From the NCBI RefSeq assembly GCF_001548055.1, contig NZ_AP014724.1:1178001-1242000 (forward strand): a DNA stretch of 64,000 nt. Direction: 5' to 3'. A program made the position numbers and the translations under genes. The notes under the pieces are model-generated. The model was not told the origin of the DNA. It worked only from the letters and a program-made list of their open reading frames with translations, and ran no database searches. Within the stretch, counting starts at the first letter, position 1. Every line of letters starts with the position of its first letter. Below are positions 12,077-21,378 of the stretch, one piece after another. The DNA is from Sulfurospirillum cavolei. GTDB lineage: Bacteria; Campylobacterota; Campylobacteria; Campylobacterales; Sulfurospirillaceae.

Positions 12077-13018
12077 CTACTCTTTTTTTATATTTTCCAA
12101 ATGCGTCTCATAATTTTGGGAAAAGGTATGCGTTCCGTTTTTATTTTTGACAAAATAGAGATAATTCGTCTGTTTTGGAAAAATAGCGGCAAAAATCGCT
12201 TCTTTGCTGACGCTACAAATCGGCTGAGGCGGCAAACCTTTGTACATGTAAGTATTGTAAGGCGACGTATCTTCTCGAATACGTTGCGGCGTGATTTTCG
12301 TATGCGAGAATTGCCCGTAGTTGAGCGATCCGTCCATTTGGAGCTTCATCTCTTTTTTCAGTCGATTGTAGATGACGGACGAGACGAAAGGCATCTCTTC
12401 GTTATTGGCGGCTTCTTTTTGGATAATCGACGCAATAATAATAAATTTGAGCCATTTTTGCTCATTAAATTCGCCGAAGATTTTTTCAAAAACGTCTTTA
12501 TGGTAACGTTTGGCATGCGCAAACAAAAAGTGGATCAGCTGTGCTTCTTTGATACCGACAGGAATGTAATAGGTCTCCGGAACGATAAAACCGTCCGCAT
12601 AGGGCGTAGCTTTGGCGTATTCTTGCTGCAACGTTTCGTACGATAAATTAAACTCCAATGCCAATTGCGCCAGTAAAAACTCTTTCGTTTCGCCAGGAAT
12701 ATAGGTAATAATCTTCAAAGGAGCTTTGGAATGGCTGAGTTTATACAGAAAATCGCCGCGCGTTAAAACGCTCTCTTGGATACTGACCCAACCGGCTTGC
12801 GGTTTGCCGATCAAATCCAAAAGGTATTTATCGACGCGTGCGTGCAAATCAAAGTTTTTATCAACCATATATGTTATAATTTGCCCAATCGAGCCCTGCG
12901 GGACAAATGCTACCGACGTAGAACTCATAGGTCTTGATAAGTGAAACAAAAGTGCATATATGATTATTAACGCGACGTCGCATACCATTAAAAAAATTTG
13001 GATTCTTTTTTTATTCAT
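12077..13018 (-). CDS. mltG: Endolytic murein transglycosylase MltG (YceG-like)
   Basis: The start chosen (MNKKRIQIFLMVCDV) gives 313 residues, and AGAGA lies just upstream of the ATG. An N-terminal membrane anchor (about residues 4-27) leads to a YceG/MltG domain. Landmarks are IPGETKEFLLAQLA, PYADGFIVPETYYIP, the catalytic-region motif IIASIIQKEAANNEEMPFVS with its conserved Glu, and DGSLNYGQF then SPYNTYMYKGLPPQPI. It cleaves nascent glycan strands at the inner membrane. Its first codons overlap the divergent AsmA-like gene by about 59 bases. Confidence 0.9.
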   Translation of the reverse strand: MNKKRIQIFLMVCDVALIIIYALLFHLSRPMSSTSVAFVPQGSIGQIITYMVDKNFDLHARVDKYLLDLIGKPQAGWVSIQESVLTRGDFLYKLSHSKAPLKIITYIPGETKEFLLAQLALEFNLSYETLQQEYAKATPYADGFIVPETYYIPVGIKEAQLIHFLFAHAKRYHKDVFEKIFGEFNEQKWLKFIIIASIIQKEAANNEEMPFVSSVIYNRLKKEMKLQMDGSLNYGQFSHTKITPQRIREDTSPYNTYMYKGLPPQPICSVSKEAIFAAIFPKQTNYLYFVKNKNGTHTFSQNYETHLENIKKE

Positions 13019-15521
13019 CGTTCTCTTTTTTGTTGCTTTTATCGCCACGCTGATGCATGGTCTTTTTATAGAGAGTTTACGTCTACCGAACGTAAAAATC
13101 GATCAATTATATATGAAACTAGATAAAAAATTGATTGTGAACATCCAAACGTTGACGATCGATAAATCAACGTCGGCGGATACCTCTTTGGAAGAGAGCG
13201 CATTGATTCTTGAAAATTTTCCGTACCTCAATCAATTTTTTAGCCATATCGATATTCAAACGATTGTCTACGACAACGAAACGTTTTCACTTTTGTACGA
13301 TAAAGCCCTTTTCAGTTTGGAAAGTCAGCATTTAAACGTTAAAGCGCGTATGGAAGCGTTGGATAAACATCGCTTAACGATTTTTCTGGAAGAGGCTTTT
13401 TTAAAAGATTTCGCCTTACATGTCAACGGTATCTTTTTTACCGATCTTTCACGTTTTGAGTCAACATTTGAGGGGCATTTTGAGACTTTCGGCATTCAAG
13501 GCGAAGCCAAGATCGGGCTTGAAAAAGACCTTCTTTCGTATCAACTCCAAAGTGAACCTTTTACGCATCGATCACTAAGCGATTTGATGAATTTTTTGGT
13601 CACGCAAGTCGAACTCGAACCGATCGTGAAAGCATGGATTCATGAAAATATCGTTGCTAAAGAGTATCGTTTGACGCATTTAGAGGGAAAATTCGATTTG
13701 AAAACGCAAGAGTATTTTCCTTTAGAAATGAAAGGCGAAGCGATCGTCAGCGATGCCAACATTACGTTTGCCTCACATGTTACGCCGGCACATGCCGATG
13801 AAATAGGCATTAAGCTTGATAAAGACACCTTGTTTTTTGCACTTCGCAATCCGATTTACGAAGCCAAATCGCTTTCAAAAGCCGATATTCATATCTATAA
13901 TTTGCTTACGAAAGGCACGGGAATCGTCGTTGATCTGGCGACCAAAGCACGCCTAGACGCTTCTATACATAAAATTTTACATACTTTCAAAATCGACGTA
14001 CCTTTGGTACAAACATCGGGAATGACCGAGGCGTCGATCAAGCTGGATATCCGTTTTTTACCGTACGATCTCAATGCAACGGGACTCTTTAAACTTTCCC
14101 CTAGTACGTTTGAGCTGAACGGACTTCCCATGTCGACGCGTTCGGGTAGCGTTGAACTCAATAATTTTAACGTCAAACTCAATCAAACCAACCTTCGGTA
14201 TAAAAATCTTTTCGATATCGATACGACGGGACGCTTGGATACGAAAACGGGCGTATACGACGGAAAAGTCGATATTCATTCACTTTTGATAGATTTTAAT
14301 GGAAATACCCTTCTTAATGCAAAAGAGATACGTGACCTAAACGGTTCGTTTCGCATCGACGACAATGCAACAACCTTAAGTTTACCGTCGCTTCAAACCG
14401 CGATGCGTTTCGGTAAAGCGACCAATTTTTTTGAGATAAGTGATCTTTCGCTCATACGCCCGCTTTCGCCTTTGATGCAAGAACATAATCTTTCGCAAGG
14501 AAACTTGAAACTTCAAACCGACGATTTTCAAAAATTTCGTGCCGATATTCTTTTGGACAACGTCGATTCCGTCTTAATCGAGAACAATCAAACACGCAAT
14601 CGCTTTGATATCGCATTTGCAACCGACGGCAAAGTCATCGATGCCTACACGAAAGATCGTAAACTCTCCGTCCACTACGATAAAGAACTTGCGATACGCT
14701 TAAAAGATATTAACCTTTCCGTTCCAGAGGGCAATGCGACGTCGCAAATGCCGATTAAAACGACGATTTCGGGAGAAAATGCTTCGTTTCTCGATCAAAA
14801 CCGAAGTGCGTTTCTTTTGAGTGATAGGTACACGCTCATTCTCTTTCTCGATCAAACCCAATTACGCTCGTCTTTGGGAAAATCACTTTTCAATTACGAT
14901 AAAAAACGTGATCACTTAACGATCAATGCAACCGCAATGGATGATAATATGACCAACCGGCTTTTCAAAAAAGCCTATTTTAAAGAAGGCAATTTTTCGC
15001 TTGATATTGAAGGCAAAGACGATAAACACATGCAAGGTACGTTTATCATGCATAAAACCTTGATTAAAGATTTAAAATTTTTCAATAACCTGATGGCAAC
15101 GATCAATACCGTCCCTTCCCTGCTCGTTTTTAACGATCCGAGTTTCAATAAAGAGGGATATTTCGTCGAAAACGGATACATCGAATTTTCGCAAGAAGAT
15201 GAGAAGATGACGATTAAAGAGCTGCAATTACGAGGAAACAATACCGACATTACCGGAGATGGAACGGTTGACTTTACGGCCGGTACGCTTGATCTAAACC
15301 TTCAAATCAAAACCTTAAAAACGTTTAGCTCCGCTTTGGATAAGATACCGATCGTCGGCGGCATTATTTTAGGCGAAGACGGCAAAATAGCCACTAGAGT
15401 CAACGTAAAAGGCTCGATAGACGATCCGAAAGTAGAAACGCATCTTTTGATGGACACGATTAAAAGTCCGGTTAACGTGATTAAACGAACGCTCGAATTG
15501 CCTCTAGAGCTTTTTAAATAA
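12960..15521 (+). CDS. AsmA-like / DUF3971-type membrane-anchored protein
   Basis: This 853-residue protein has one N-terminal transmembrane segment (about residues 12-32). A long, repetitive beta-rich periplasmic region follows. The C-terminal ~150 residues resemble the AsmA-like domain (TDITGDGTVDFTAGTLDLNLQ, then KIPIVGGIILGEDGKIATRV). AsmA/TamB/YhdP relatives bridge the envelope and are linked to phospholipid transport or outer-membrane homeostasis; the specific role here is unknown. No clear ribosome-binding site precedes the ATG. The 3' end overlaps the convergent HAD gene by eight bases. Confidence 0.8.
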   Translation: MIINATSHTIKKIWILFLFIVLFFVAFIATLMHGLFIESLRLPNVKIDQLYMKLDKKLIVNIQTLTIDKSTSADTSLEESALILENFPYLNQFFSHIDIQTIVYDNETFSLLYDKALFSLESQHLNVKARMEALDKHRLTIFLEEAFLKDFALHVNGIFFTDLSRFESTFEGHFETFGIQGEAKIGLEKDLLSYQLQSEPFTHRSLSDLMNFLVTQVELEPIVKAWIHENIVAKEYRLTHLEGKFDLKTQEYFPLEMKGEAIVSDANITFASHVTPAHADEIGIKLDKDTLFFALRNPIYEAKSLSKADIHIYNLLTKGTGIVVDLATKARLDASIHKILHTFKIDVPLVQTSGMTEASIKLDIRFLPYDLNATGLFKLSPSTFELNGLPMSTRSGSVELNNFNVKLNQTNLRYKNLFDIDTTGRLDTKTGVYDGKVDIHSLLIDFNGNTLLNAKEIRDLNGSFRIDDNATTLSLPSLQTAMRFGKATNFFEISDLSLIRPLSPLMQEHNLSQGNLKLQTDDFQKFRADILLDNVDSVLIENNQTRNRFDIAFATDGKVIDAYTKDRKLSVHYDKELAIRLKDINLSVPEGNATSQMPIKTTISGENASFLDQNRSAFLLSDRYTLILFLDQTQLRSSLGKSLFNYDKKRDHLTINATAMDDNMTNRLFKKAYFKEGNFSLDIEGKDDKHMQGTFIMHKTLIKDLKFFNNLMATINTVPSLLVFNDPSFNKEGYFVENGYIEFSQEDEKMTIKELQLRGNNTDITGDGTVDFTAGTLDLNLQIKTLKTFSSALDKIPIVGGIILGEDGKIATRVNVKGSIDDPKVETHLLMDTIKSPVNVIKRTLELPLELFK

Positions 15522-16143
15522 ACGTCTTTAACAAGCGTAAAAGTTCCGGCACGTTTCGGGCGCGAAGCGAAGCTTCTTGGGCAGTTCCATATCCCCACTC
15601 CGCGAAAATAAAGTCGATTCCGGCATTTTTGGCGGCACCTTCGTCTTTCACGCTGTCGCCGATTAAAAGCGTATCGTTCGGTTTTGCGTCGACTTCACGC
15701 ATTAAATACTGCACCATTAAAGGGCTCGGTTTAGGCTCCAAGACGTTATTGCCGCCGACGATCGCGCTAAAATATTCGGCTACATGTAAGGCTTCTAGCA
15801 TACGGCGCGCAAAAAAATCGCTTGCATTGGTTGCGATGCACAAATGCGCTTTAGCGTTTAGTTCATGCAACATCTCTTTGACGCCCGGATAAAGAACGCT
15901 GGTAATCGAGCTTTGCATGTAATGTTCTTTAAACAATGCACGATGGTTCGGATCGTATTCGTCGGTACCGTAAAAAATCATCGGAAGATGTTGATCGGGC
16001 TGGTTAATATGATACTCTAACTCTTTTTTCCCGATAGGCGCAAGTCCGATGCTATCTCTTACAAAATTGACGCTTTGCGTCATAGCGGCACTCGAATCGA
16101 TCAACGTACCGTCCATATCGAAAATAATGCATTTTTCTTTCAT
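15514..16143 (-). CDS. HAD-family hydrolase, phosphoglycolate phosphatase-like
   Basis: This 209-residue protein has all HAD motifs: FDMDGTLIDSS (motif I, nucleophile Asp near residue 9), ATNAS (motif II), a Lys in EPKPSPLM (motif III) and IGDSVKDEGAAKNAG (motif IV). A helical cap follows motif I. Gph/PgmB-type substrates are plausible, but the substrate is not determined by sequence. Confidence 0.87.
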   Translation of the reverse strand: MKEKCIIFDMDGTLIDSSAAMTQSVNFVRDSIGLAPIGKKELEYHINQPDQHLPMIFYGTDEYDPNHRALFKEHYMQSSITSVLYPGVKEMLHELNAKAHLCIATNASDFFARRMLEALHVAEYFSAIVGGNNVLEPKPSPLMVQYLMREVDAKPNDTLLIGDSVKDEGAAKNAGIDFIFAEWGYGTAQEASLRARNVPELLRLLKTFI

Positions 16144-16149
16144 AGGATT

Positions 16150-16650
16150 TTAGTCTTGAATCCGTTGACCTAAGATCAAAAGGTCTTTATCGATCCCCTC
16201 GATCGTAGCGATGCGGCTTAGATTGCCCCACTCTTTGAAACCGATTTTCTTAAATAACGTCAAACTTGCGATATTTTCGGAAAAAATCAAGGCTAAAAGC
16301 GTTTTAATGCCGATAGATTTTGCACGCTCTATCGCTTCGCCGAGAAATTGCTGTCCGAGTTTTTTACCTTGAAAATTTTTATCGATGTAGATATTGATAC
16401 GCGCCGTATCTTGGTAGGCTAACAAATTGGCGTAAAAAGGCTGAATGCTAATCCACGCGATAATACGTCCGCAATACTCTTTAACGAGCATCGGACGTTG
16501 TGCCGTATGTGCGTAAAACCACTCCAGTTTTTCATCGATTCCGACCGTCTTGCTATCGGCAGTCGAAATACCGTCTTTGATCGCTTCGTTGTAGATTTTA
16601 ATAATTTCCGCCAAATCGTCGATGGTTGCTTCTCGTAGCGTTTGTAACAT
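16150..16650 (-). CDS. GNAT-family N-acetyltransferase
   Basis: This protein of about 166 residues resembles the phosphinothricin-acetyltransferase-like branch (YNEAIKDGISTADSKTVG near the N-terminus). The acetyl-CoA loop is IYIDKNFQGKKLGQQFLGEA and the C-terminus is SLTLFKKIGFKEWGNL. The ATG at 16650 has AAGGA nine bases upstream, while the upstream TTG lies too close to it. The substrate is unknown. The gene lies six bases upstream of the HAD gene. Confidence 0.85.
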   Translation of the reverse strand: MLQTLREATIDDLAEIIKIYNEAIKDGISTADSKTVGIDEKLEWFYAHTAQRPMLVKEYCGRIIAWISIQPFYANLLAYQDTARINIYIDKNFQGKKLGQQFLGEAIERAKSIGIKTLLALIFSENIASLTLFKKIGFKEWGNLSRIATIEGIDKDLLILGQRIQD

Positions 16651-16714
16651 ACAGGGCAATCCTTAAAGTTGAATAATCATCCCTGATTATACACAATGCT
16701 CTCTTAGTCTAGCT

Positions 16715-17056
16715 TTACTCCATTTCAAGGCGCATTAAAAGCATCTCTTCGCCGTCGATAATACTCACGTCGCGACTTTGACATGTCGGGCAGATGAGCT
16801 CATAATGTTCCAAGGTAGACTCTTGCTTACACTGCTCGCATCGTACGACGACATCTTGTACATGTACCGTGAGTTGGGCATCGTGACAGATTGTTTGTTC
16901 TTTAAACGTCTCGAAAGCCGTTTCCAAAAAGTGGATTTCGACGCCGCTTAATTTGCCGACTTTAATCTCCACTTTCGTAATTTTCGTTGCACGGTTTTGG
17001 CGTGCGTTTTTTTCGCAGAGCTCCAAAAGCGCATTGACGATCGAGAACTCGTGCAT
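16715..17056 (-). CDS. hypA: [NiFe]-hydrogenase nickel-insertion protein HypA
   Basis: The protein is 113 residues when started at the MHE methionine, which places the nickel-ligand His at position 2 as in all HypA proteins. A zinc site is formed by two CxxC pairs (CEQCKQES and CPTCQSRD). The ATG overlaps the hypE stop (TAATG). It receives nickel with HypB and delivers it to the hydrogenase large subunit. It is the last gene of hypBCDEA. Confidence 0.95.
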   Translation of the reverse strand: MHEFSIVNALLELCEKNARQNRATKITKVEIKVGKLSGVEIHFLETAFETFKEQTICHDAQLTVHVQDVVVRCEQCKQESTLEHYELICPTCQSRDVSIIDGEEMLLMRLEME

Positions 17057-18060
17057 TAGCAAATCCTCGGCAATAACTCACCTTTAGGCGGTTCTAAAAA
17101 GCGTTCTGAGCCCCACGGCGTTTGTAAAACGACTCTACCTTCAAATCGATCGTCCACGTCGCCGATCAGAGCACTTTTGGAGGTCTCTTCAAAGCGTTTG
17201 AGTACCTCTAACGCTTTGGCAACTTCGCTTTGCGGAAGTGCAATCAGCATTGTCCCTTCATTCGCAAACTCGTAAGGCTCAAACCCTAAAAGTTCGCACA
17301 TTCCTTTAACTTCGTTAGCAACGGGAATGTCTGCTTCCCTAACATGGATACCGACGTTTGACGTTTGCGCCCATTCATTGAGTACCGCACTCACTCCCCC
17401 GCGCGTTGCATCGCGCAGTGCATGGATTTTAATATCGGCGTCGATTAAAGCTTCGATGCTTTTCCATAACGACGCACAATCGGTTTTCAAGTCGCTTTGT
17501 AACTCCAGCTCTTCGCGCATCGCCAAAATACACGCTCCGTGGTTTCCGACTTCGTTCGTTACGATGATCGCATCGCCTTGGCGTAACGCATGCGCCGAAA
17601 TACCCTCTTTCAGCACTTCTCCGACACCTGCGGTATTGATGAAAATACCGTCGACGCCGCCTTTGGGAACGACTTTGGTATCTCCCGCCACGATTTTAAC
17701 GCCGCTTTTTGCCATCTCGTCGCGCATAGAGACGACGATTTCTTCGAGCTTGTCGTACTCAAATCCTTCTTCGATCATAAACGCACATGTTAAATATTTA
17801 GGACGTGCTCCCATCATCGAAAGGTCGTTGACGGTTCCGGCAATGGCTAATTTCCCGATATTTCCTCCCTTAAAAAAGAGCGGCGAAACGGTAAATGAGT
17901 CGGTCGTAAAAGCGATTTTTTCGCTTTTCATCGTTAAAACAGCCGCATCTTCCATGTGTAATAAAATATCGTTGCCGAAATGTTTAAAAAAAAGGTTTTT
18001 AATCAGACTTTGCGTCTCTTCGCCGCCTCCGCCGTGAGAAAGTAATATTTTTGTACTCAC
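17056..18060 (-). CDS. hypE: Hydrogenase maturation protein HypE (cyanide-ligand synthesis)
   Basis: The protein is 334 residues and ends in the required PRIC tail, whose terminal Cys carries the thiocarboxamide converted to thiocyanate. The N-terminus has LLSHGGGGEE, and the ATP-binding PurM-like fold includes DAAVL and AGDTKVVPKGGVDGIF. It works with HypF (not in this window), then transfers CN to iron on HypC/HypD. It overlaps hypD by four bases and abuts hypA. Confidence 0.96.
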   Translation of the reverse strand: MSTKILLSHGGGGEETQSLIKNLFFKHFGNDILLHMEDAAVLTMKSEKIAFTTDSFTVSPLFFKGGNIGKLAIAGTVNDLSMMGARPKYLTCAFMIEEGFEYDKLEEIVVSMRDEMAKSGVKIVAGDTKVVPKGGVDGIFINTAGVGEVLKEGISAHALRQGDAIIVTNEVGNHGACILAMREELELQSDLKTDCASLWKSIEALIDADIKIHALRDATRGGVSAVLNEWAQTSNVGIHVREADIPVANEVKGMCELLGFEPYEFANEGTMLIALPQSEVAKALEVLKRFEETSKSALIGDVDDRFEGRVVLQTPWGSERFLEPPKGELLPRIC

Positions 18061-19181
18061 GCTTTCGCTCCTTTAAGGTTCAAATTGCCGTATTTAAAAT
18101 ATGCCGCACATGCCCCTTCGCTTGAAACCATGCACGAACCCATCGGATTGCTCGGAATGCAGGCTTTTGCGAAAACTTTGCAGTCGTACGGCTTCGCGCG
18201 CCCTTTTAAAATATCGCCGCAAATACACATTTTATGGTCGTCCAACAACACTTTGGGAAGAATGTCGTCAAAAACGACTTCGGCATCCATCGCAGCATAA
18301 GCGGGTTTAAGTTTTAACGCGCTGTGGGCAATGTCGCCGATACCTCGCCATCTAAAATGGTCTCTTTTTTCAAAATAGGTTTTTACCAAAGCTTGCGCTT
18401 TGAGGTTTCCTTCTCTAGAAACGGCTCTGGCATATTGGTTTTCCACTTCGGCTTTGCCGTGATTGATTTGACGTACGATACGCAGTACCGATTCCATCAC
18501 GTCGGTCGGTTCAAAGCCCGCTACGACTACCGGCGTGCGATACGCTTTTGCGATCGGCTCGTAAATTTTATATCCCGTAATCACGCTGACATGTGAAGGT
18601 CCTAAAAACGCGTCGATCTGAGCATCGCCGCCGCTCATAATCGCGTCAACCGCTTCGGGGACGCTGACGTGATTGATATGAAAAAAGATATTTTTTAGCC
18701 CTAAACGCAAAGCTTGTTCTAGGACGACCGCACTCATAGGTGTGGTCGTTTCAAATCCTATGGCAAAGAAAACGACGTTTTTATCGGGATTGTCTTGTGC
18801 AATCTTGATGACGTCCAAAGGCGAATAGAGCGAACGAATATCGCATCCATCCGCCCGTAACTTTTGTAAAGAGCTTTTGCTTCCGGGGACGCGTATCATA
18901 TCGCCGAGCGTCGCTAAGATCGTGTTCGGCATGAGCGCTAACGCAATCGCGTGATCGATGCGCTCTTTGGGCATAATACACACGGGGCATCCCGGCCCGT
19001 GAACAAATTCGATATTATCCGGTAAGAGTTGAGGAAGTCCGTATTTCATAATCGTATGGGTATGTCCGCCGCATACTTCCATAATATTGATTTTGCGCGT
19101 ACACTCTTTGCGAATGATCGCCGCCAACGCTTTCATATGGACGGGATCACGAAAACCTTCGATGAGATCGACTTCAGGCAT
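18057..19181 (-). CDS. hypD: Hydrogenase maturation protein HypD
   Basis: This 374-residue protein contains the conserved blocks IMEVCGGHTHTIMKYGL, HGPGCPVCIMP, FAIGFETTTP and GFEPTDVM. A C-terminal Cys cluster (MCICGDILKG, FAKACIPSNPMGSCMVSSEG) holds a [4Fe-4S] cluster. It is the scaffold on which the Fe(CN)2CO unit is assembled with HypC. It overlaps hypC by eight bases. Confidence 0.96.
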   Translation of the reverse strand: MPEVDLIEGFRDPVHMKALAAIIRKECTRKINIMEVCGGHTHTIMKYGLPQLLPDNIEFVHGPGCPVCIMPKERIDHAIALALMPNTILATLGDMIRVPGSKSSLQKLRADGCDIRSLYSPLDVIKIAQDNPDKNVVFFAIGFETTTPMSAVVLEQALRLGLKNIFFHINHVSVPEAVDAIMSGGDAQIDAFLGPSHVSVITGYKIYEPIAKAYRTPVVVAGFEPTDVMESVLRIVRQINHGKAEVENQYARAVSREGNLKAQALVKTYFEKRDHFRWRGIGDIAHSALKLKPAYAAMDAEVVFDDILPKVLLDDHKMCICGDILKGRAKPYDCKVFAKACIPSNPMGSCMVSSEGACAAYFKYGNLNLKGAKA

Positions 19182-19443
19182 AATGGCTGTTTCCTTCGTC
19201 TTCGTCGATTTCTCCGTTTTTCATCGCCTCCGCGATTTCGTTATACGCGGCAATGCTGTCTTCGGCCTCTTCTTTGCTGATCTTATTCATCGCAAATCCG
19301 ACGTGGATTAAGACGTAATCGCCGACATGAACGGGTTCGCTAATCAAATCGAGCGTCACTTGGCGTCTAACGCCCAAGGTATCTACGGTTGCATAATTGT
19401 TTTCGTCGATTTCCACGACTTTAGAGGGAATGGATAGGCACAT
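19174..19443 (-). CDS. hypC: Hydrogenase maturation chaperone HypC
   Basis: This 89-residue protein starts MCLSIPSKVVEI, the canonical HypC motif with the essential Cys2. The OB-like core GDYVLIHVGFAMNKIS follows. The acidic C-terminal tail (EIDEDEGN) is somewhat longer than usual. It shuttles the Fe(CN)2CO group between HypD and the hydrogenase large-subunit precursor. Confidence 0.95.
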   Translation of the reverse strand: MCLSIPSKVVEIDENNYATVDTLGVRRQVTLDLISEPVHVGDYVLIHVGFAMNKISKEEAEDSIAAYNEIAEAMKNGEIDEDEGNSHYA

Positions 19444-19448
19444 AACGA

Positions 19449-20285
19449 CTACCTCAATGCTTTTTTCATTTTAAGGTAAGCAATCCATTGATCGATTCCT
19501 TTACCCGATTTGCTATCGATTTCGATGACGTCGACTTTCGGGTTGAGTTTGCGTGCCTCACGAATCGCTTTTTCGATGCTAAAGTCAAAATACGGCAATA
19601 AATCGCATTTTGTGATTAAAAAAAGATCGGCGTTTTTAAACATAACGGGGTATTTTGCCGGTTTGTCGTCGCCTTCGGGTACGGAGAGTAAGACGACGTT
19701 TAAATGCGATCCGACGTCGTAGCTAGCGGGGCAAACGAGATTACCCACGTTTTCGATAAAAACGACGTCCAACCCTTCAACGGGAAGATGATGCAAAGCG
19801 TCATGGACCATAAAAGCATCGAGATGACAAGCTTGTCCGGTCGTAATTTGATACGCGGGAGCTCCTTTGGCAACGATACGATCGGCGTCTTGATTGGTTT
19901 CCAAATCGCCTTCGATCACGCCGAGTTTGATCTCTTTCGCATCGATCGTCGCTTCCAAAAGCGTGGTCTTTCCGCTACCCGGACTGCTCATTAAATTGAT
20001 CGCCAAAATACCGTGTTCTTCGAAATGCGCTCGATTGTGTGCCGCTTGCGTATCGTTGGCGTCTAAAATTTTCGTAATGACCGAAATCGTTTTGGCGTCG
20101 TTGAGTTGCGGATTGGCATGTAAATGTTCGTGTTTGTGCTCATGATCGTGAGAATGGGGATGGTCGTGATCGTGATGATCGTCGTGCGTATGCGCGTGGC
20201 TATGTTCGTGTCCGTCATGGCTGTGAGTATGCTCATGTGCGGACCATTGTGTCGGCGTGATGGAACAACCGCAATCTTTACACAT
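19449..20285 (-). CDS. hypB: Hydrogenase/urease nickel GTPase HypB with His-rich domain
   Basis: This 278-residue GTPase has three parts. The N-terminus MCKDCGC is the CxxCGC high-affinity nickel site. Residues ~17-57 are a His/Asp/Glu-rich stretch with about 20 His, as in nickel-storing HypB. The G domain has the P-loop SSPGSGKTTLLEA, EGDLETNQDADR, ENVGNLVCPA and the guanine motif TKCD. It provides nickel to HypA. It is the first gene of hypBCDEA; a 97-base gap separates it from the divergent transposase-derived gene. Confidence 0.96.
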   Translation of the reverse strand: MCKDCGCSITPTQWSAHEHTHSHDGHEHSHAHTHDDHHDHDHPHSHDHEHKHEHLHANPQLNDAKTISVITKILDANDTQAAHNRAHFEEHGILAINLMSSPGSGKTTLLEATIDAKEIKLGVIEGDLETNQDADRIVAKGAPAYQITTGQACHLDAFMVHDALHHLPVEGLDVVFIENVGNLVCPASYDVGSHLNVVLLSVPEGDDKPAKYPVMFKNADLFLITKCDLLPYFDFSIEKAIREARKLNPKVDVIEIDSKSGKGIDQWIAYLKMKKALR

Positions 20286-20382
20286 AGAATATCCTTTTGA
20301 GTTTTTAGGAGATTATAGACAAATTCTTTAAATAGGAGCTAAAAAAAGAATTTTCTTAGTTGTTTTCAGGAAAAATATCGTT

Positions 20383-21084
20383 ATGAAATCTTCCGGAAAT
20401 CTTTCCTGTCTTTTTTGCGGTGCATCGAAACTTTACCGTGTGAGCAAAACGCAATACCGCTGTGCGACATGTAAGCAGACGTGGAGTGCTCAAAAAGCTC
20501 ATAAAGAAACTTTAATCATCGAGGCTTTCGTTGAGGGTTTAAGCATTAACGCAGCATCCTCTTTCTTGCAATTAAACTACGCAACCGTTCAAAAACGTTA
20601 TGCGAGTTACCGCTCGTTTCTTGTTCAAAAAAGCGAAGTACGGTATCAAAGTGCGGCTCTGTTTAGCGAATACGACGAATATTATTATTTACCGACTTCC
20701 AAAAAAGGAAATCCCCGTTATATTTTCGATGCCATCGGTATTTTAGGAATGCTCTGCGATAAAGGCGTTTACACGCTTTTATTGCCCGATCACTTTGAGT
20801 CTTTAAAACAAAACAGTTGTGCTCTTGAAGAAAAAGAGGCTTACGCAAAATATCTTCAACACCATAAGATTGCACGTTTAGAAAGTTTCGATAGTCGATT
20901 GAGCCGTTTTTGGATTTTTTTAGAGACGTTTATGCACCGTTTTAAAGGCGTCGATCATACCAATTTTATCTACTATCTCAAAGAAGCGGAGTTTAGATTT
21001 AACCACACGAAAGAAGAGCAACGCCAAATATTAGGGCAAATAAACACATATAAGTATCGATACGTAGAAAACAGCAAAAAATAA
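20383..21084 (+). CDS. Zinc-ribbon protein derived from an IS1595/ISXO2-type transposase
   Basis: The protein is 233 residues. Residues ~9-34 form a zinc ribbon (CLFCGAS ... CATCKQ), followed by a helix-turn-helix-like stretch (SINAASSFLQLNYATVQKRY). The remainder resembles the ISXO2 transposase core: EYDEYYY matches the first catalytic Asp region, and WIFLETFMHRFKGV then YYLKEAEFRFNH matches its C-terminal end. The Glu normally preceding the FW pair appears as Ser (RLSRFW), and no convincing second catalytic Asp is seen. No flanking inverted repeats are apparent. It is probably a domesticated, inactive transposase; an IS remnant is the alternative. Confidence 0.6.
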   Translation: MKSSGNLSCLFCGASKLYRVSKTQYRCATCKQTWSAQKAHKETLIIEAFVEGLSINAASSFLQLNYATVQKRYASYRSFLVQKSEVRYQSAALFSEYDEYYYLPTSKKGNPRYIFDAIGILGMLCDKGVYTLLLPDHFESLKQNSCALEEKEAYAKYLQHHKIARLESFDSRLSRFWIFLETFMHRFKGVDHTNFIYYLKEAEFRFNHTKEEQRQILGQINTYKYRYVENSKK

Positions 21085-21169
21085 ATGAAGTGATCGTGCC
21101 ATCATTGTGACACTCTTGTGACACCGACAAAGTTTAAGGTTTAGAATGTCGATTTGAAGGGGATTGAGG

Positions 21170-21254
21170 TGGTACCTGAGGCCGGACTCGAACCGGCACA
21201 TGTCTCCATACTAGATTTTGAGTCTAGCGCGTCTACCAATTTCACCACTCAGGC
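21170..21254 (-). tRNA. tRNA-Leu (anticodon CAA)
   Basis: On the minus strand the acceptor GCCTGAG (21254-21248) pairs with CTCAGGT and ends in an encoded CCA (21172-21170). The anticodon stem CTAGA/TCTAG closes the loop CTCAAAA, giving CAA. The T-loop GGTTCGAGTCC is present, and a long variable arm explains the 85-base length, typical of Leu. Confidence 0.94.
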
Positions 21255-21274
21255 ACATTGAATTAAGAGTTCGA

Positions 21275-21280
21275 ATTATA
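21275..21280 (-). promoter_or_regulatory. -10 element of the tRNA-Leu promoter
   Basis: TATAAT on the minus strand lies about 20 bases before the mature tRNA 5' end and is preceded by TTGTA. No good -35 hexamer is visible, as is common in Campylobacterota. Confidence 0.55.
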
Positions 21281-21378
21281 CAAGAAAAAACTTAAATAAC
21301 CGTAAAATCATAAAAAAGGTTCACTCCAGACGCCGTGTATACTTGGCTGAGATTGTTTTTCTGAAAGTAGCGACGCAC

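Noticed and set aside
17327-18037. A 236-codon open frame antisense to hypE
   Set aside because: hypE is unmistakable on the other strand. The antisense frame has no recognisable domain and its composition mirrors the codon bias of hypE.
20383-21084. An intact, mobile insertion sequence
   Set aside because: No terminal inverted repeats or target duplications are visible and the catalytic acidic residues are incomplete.
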